A stretch of 7,122 bases of DNA from an uncultured Clostridia bacterium (GTDB lineage: Bacteria; Bacillota; Clostridia; Christensenellales; UBA1242), in the NCBI GenBank assembly GCA_937893125.1, contig CALBHW010000019.1, positions 1 to 7,122 of the forward strand, read 5' to 3'. Positions 6,816 to 7,122 of the stretch are shown here, one piece after another (within the stretch, counting starts at the first letter, position 1; each line of letters opens with the position of its first letter). The translations under genes and the position numbers were made by a program. The notes beneath the pieces were generated by a model, which saw only the letters and a list, made by a program, of their open reading frames with translations, did not search any database and was not told the DNA's origin.

Positions 6816-7000
6816 ACTACCCTCTCGGTCTCTTTGAGACCACTCCCCCTTACAATGGGGAGCTTAAAAAATTACTTGTTATATAAAAAAGATAATAATA
6901 AACTTGTTTTCTTATGTCATAAGTGGAGAATAATAAAAGCTAATCAAACATTGCCTGCCCTTGTAAGGGAAGGTGGCAACGAAGTTGACGGAAGGGTAGT
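6816..7000 (+). mobile_element. MITE-like miniature inverted-repeat element
   Basis: The 185-bp element is bounded by a perfect 8-bp terminal inverted repeat (ACTACCCT at 6816-6823, AGGGTAGT at 6993-7000). The two 47-nt arms (6816-6862 and 6954-7000) align without gaps as inverted copies, about 30 of 47 matching. Each arm folds into two hairpins. The outer ones are GGTCTC-TTT-GAGACC (6827-6841) on the left and CAAC-GAA-GTTG (6977-6987) on the right. The inner ones are CTCCCC/GGGGAG (6843-6862) on the left and CCCTT/AAGGG (6958-6969) on the right. The AT-rich middle encodes nothing and has a small palindrome near the centre (6911-6923). Similar short palindromic repeats are, from memory, widespread in gut Clostridia. 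No transposase is present and no clear target-site duplication is visible. Confidence 0.7.
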
Positions 7001-7029
7001 TTAGCAGTCTTATTACTTGACAATCTTAC

Positions 7030-7045
7030 TATGTGAAGTCGCATA
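7030..7045 (+). repeat. Small hairpin upstream of the final terminator
   Basis: TATGTG (7030-7035) pairs with CGCATA (7040-7045), with one G-T wobble and an AAGT loop. It has no T tract of its own. Its left part matches a stretch at 4424-4434 (TTACTATG-C/T-GA). Confidence 0.4.
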
Positions 7046-7067
7046 AGTTACATGTTTTCCCCCCAAT

Positions 7068-7092
7068 CCCCCCTAACGGGGGCTATTTTTTT
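7068..7092 (+). terminator. Strong rho-independent terminator
   Basis: CCCCC (7069-7073) pairs with GGGGG (7078-7082) around a TAAC loop, followed by CTA and seven T (7086-7092). The T tract lies only on the + strand side, so it stops rightward transcripts. A second run of six C (7059-7064) could pair with the same G tract. It is 340 nt past tex, on the far side of the miniature element, and no gene lies between. Confidence 0.75.
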
Positions 7093-7122
7093 ATAAAAAA
7101 AGTTAAAATTTTACGAAAAAAG

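Larger units (their letters stand above)
6731..7122 (+). other. Gene-free, structure-rich region downstream of tex
   Basis: I see no credible gene in the last 392 nt. An open frame of 69 codons at 6795-7004 has no ribosome binding site and runs through the inverted-repeat element, so it is a by-product of that element. The region holds, in order, two overlapping hairpins behind tex, a 185-bp miniature element, a small hairpin at 7030-7045 and a strong terminator at 7068-7092. The next gene is outside the window. Confidence 0.75.

Noticed and set aside
6795..7004. 69-codon + strand open frame behind tex
   Set aside because: It has no ribosome binding site, starts inside a terminator and reads straight through both arms of the inverted-repeat element. 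Palindromic repeats of this sort often give such spurious frames.
7017..7049. TTGACA as -35 of a promoter reading rightward out of the window
   Set aside because: The hexamer is perfect but no -10 lies at 16-18 nt, and the strong terminator about 45 nt later would stop any such transcript.

Overview
The window looks like a piece of an AT-rich chromosome from a low-GC Gram-positive bacterium, probably a gut-type member of the Clostridia/Firmicutes. This is inferred from the mix of genes: a BspA-like leucine-rich-repeat surface protein, a DUF1015 protein and a Tex-type S1 protein. AAGGAG-type ribosome binding sites, Gram-positive style promoters and a clostridial-looking palindromic repeat agree with it. 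TGG codes for Trp and all complete genes stop at TAA or TAG, so nothing suggests a recoded genome. Species cannot be named from the sequence.

Layout, all genes on the + strand. (1) 1-95: the last 30 codons of an unidentified gene. (2) 96-513: an extremely AT-rich gap (about 8% GC at 121-240 by hand count) holding a 15-codon micro-ORF behind a strong Shine-Dalgarno. (3) 514-2625: a 703-residue exported protein with 15 BspA-type repeats of about 23 residues and three inserts. (4) 2626-3036: a 411-nt gap with a possible long-range terminator and a good extended -10 promoter at its end. (5) 3037-4287: a DUF1015 family protein. (6) 4288-4552: a gap with an imperfect hairpin and a weak promoter candidate. 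(7) 4553-6730: a full-length Tex transcription accessory protein. (8) 6731-7122: a gene-free tail packed with secondary structure. It holds two overlapping, mutually exclusive hairpins just after tex, a 185-bp miniature inverted-repeat element and a strong C5/G5 terminator.

The three large genes do not form an obvious pathway. The gaps of 411 and 265 nt, and a separate promoter before the DUF1015 gene, suggest independent transcription units. DUF1015 and Tex are ordinary conserved cytoplasmic genes. The BspA-like gene and the AT-rich region before it look like accessory, surface-variable DNA.

I found no defence system, CRISPR array, tRNA, rRNA or transposase. The most interesting items are the miniature element, whose two arms keep the same hairpin with largely different stem sequences; the switch-like pair of hairpins behind tex; and the sharp base-composition break inside the BspA-like gene.
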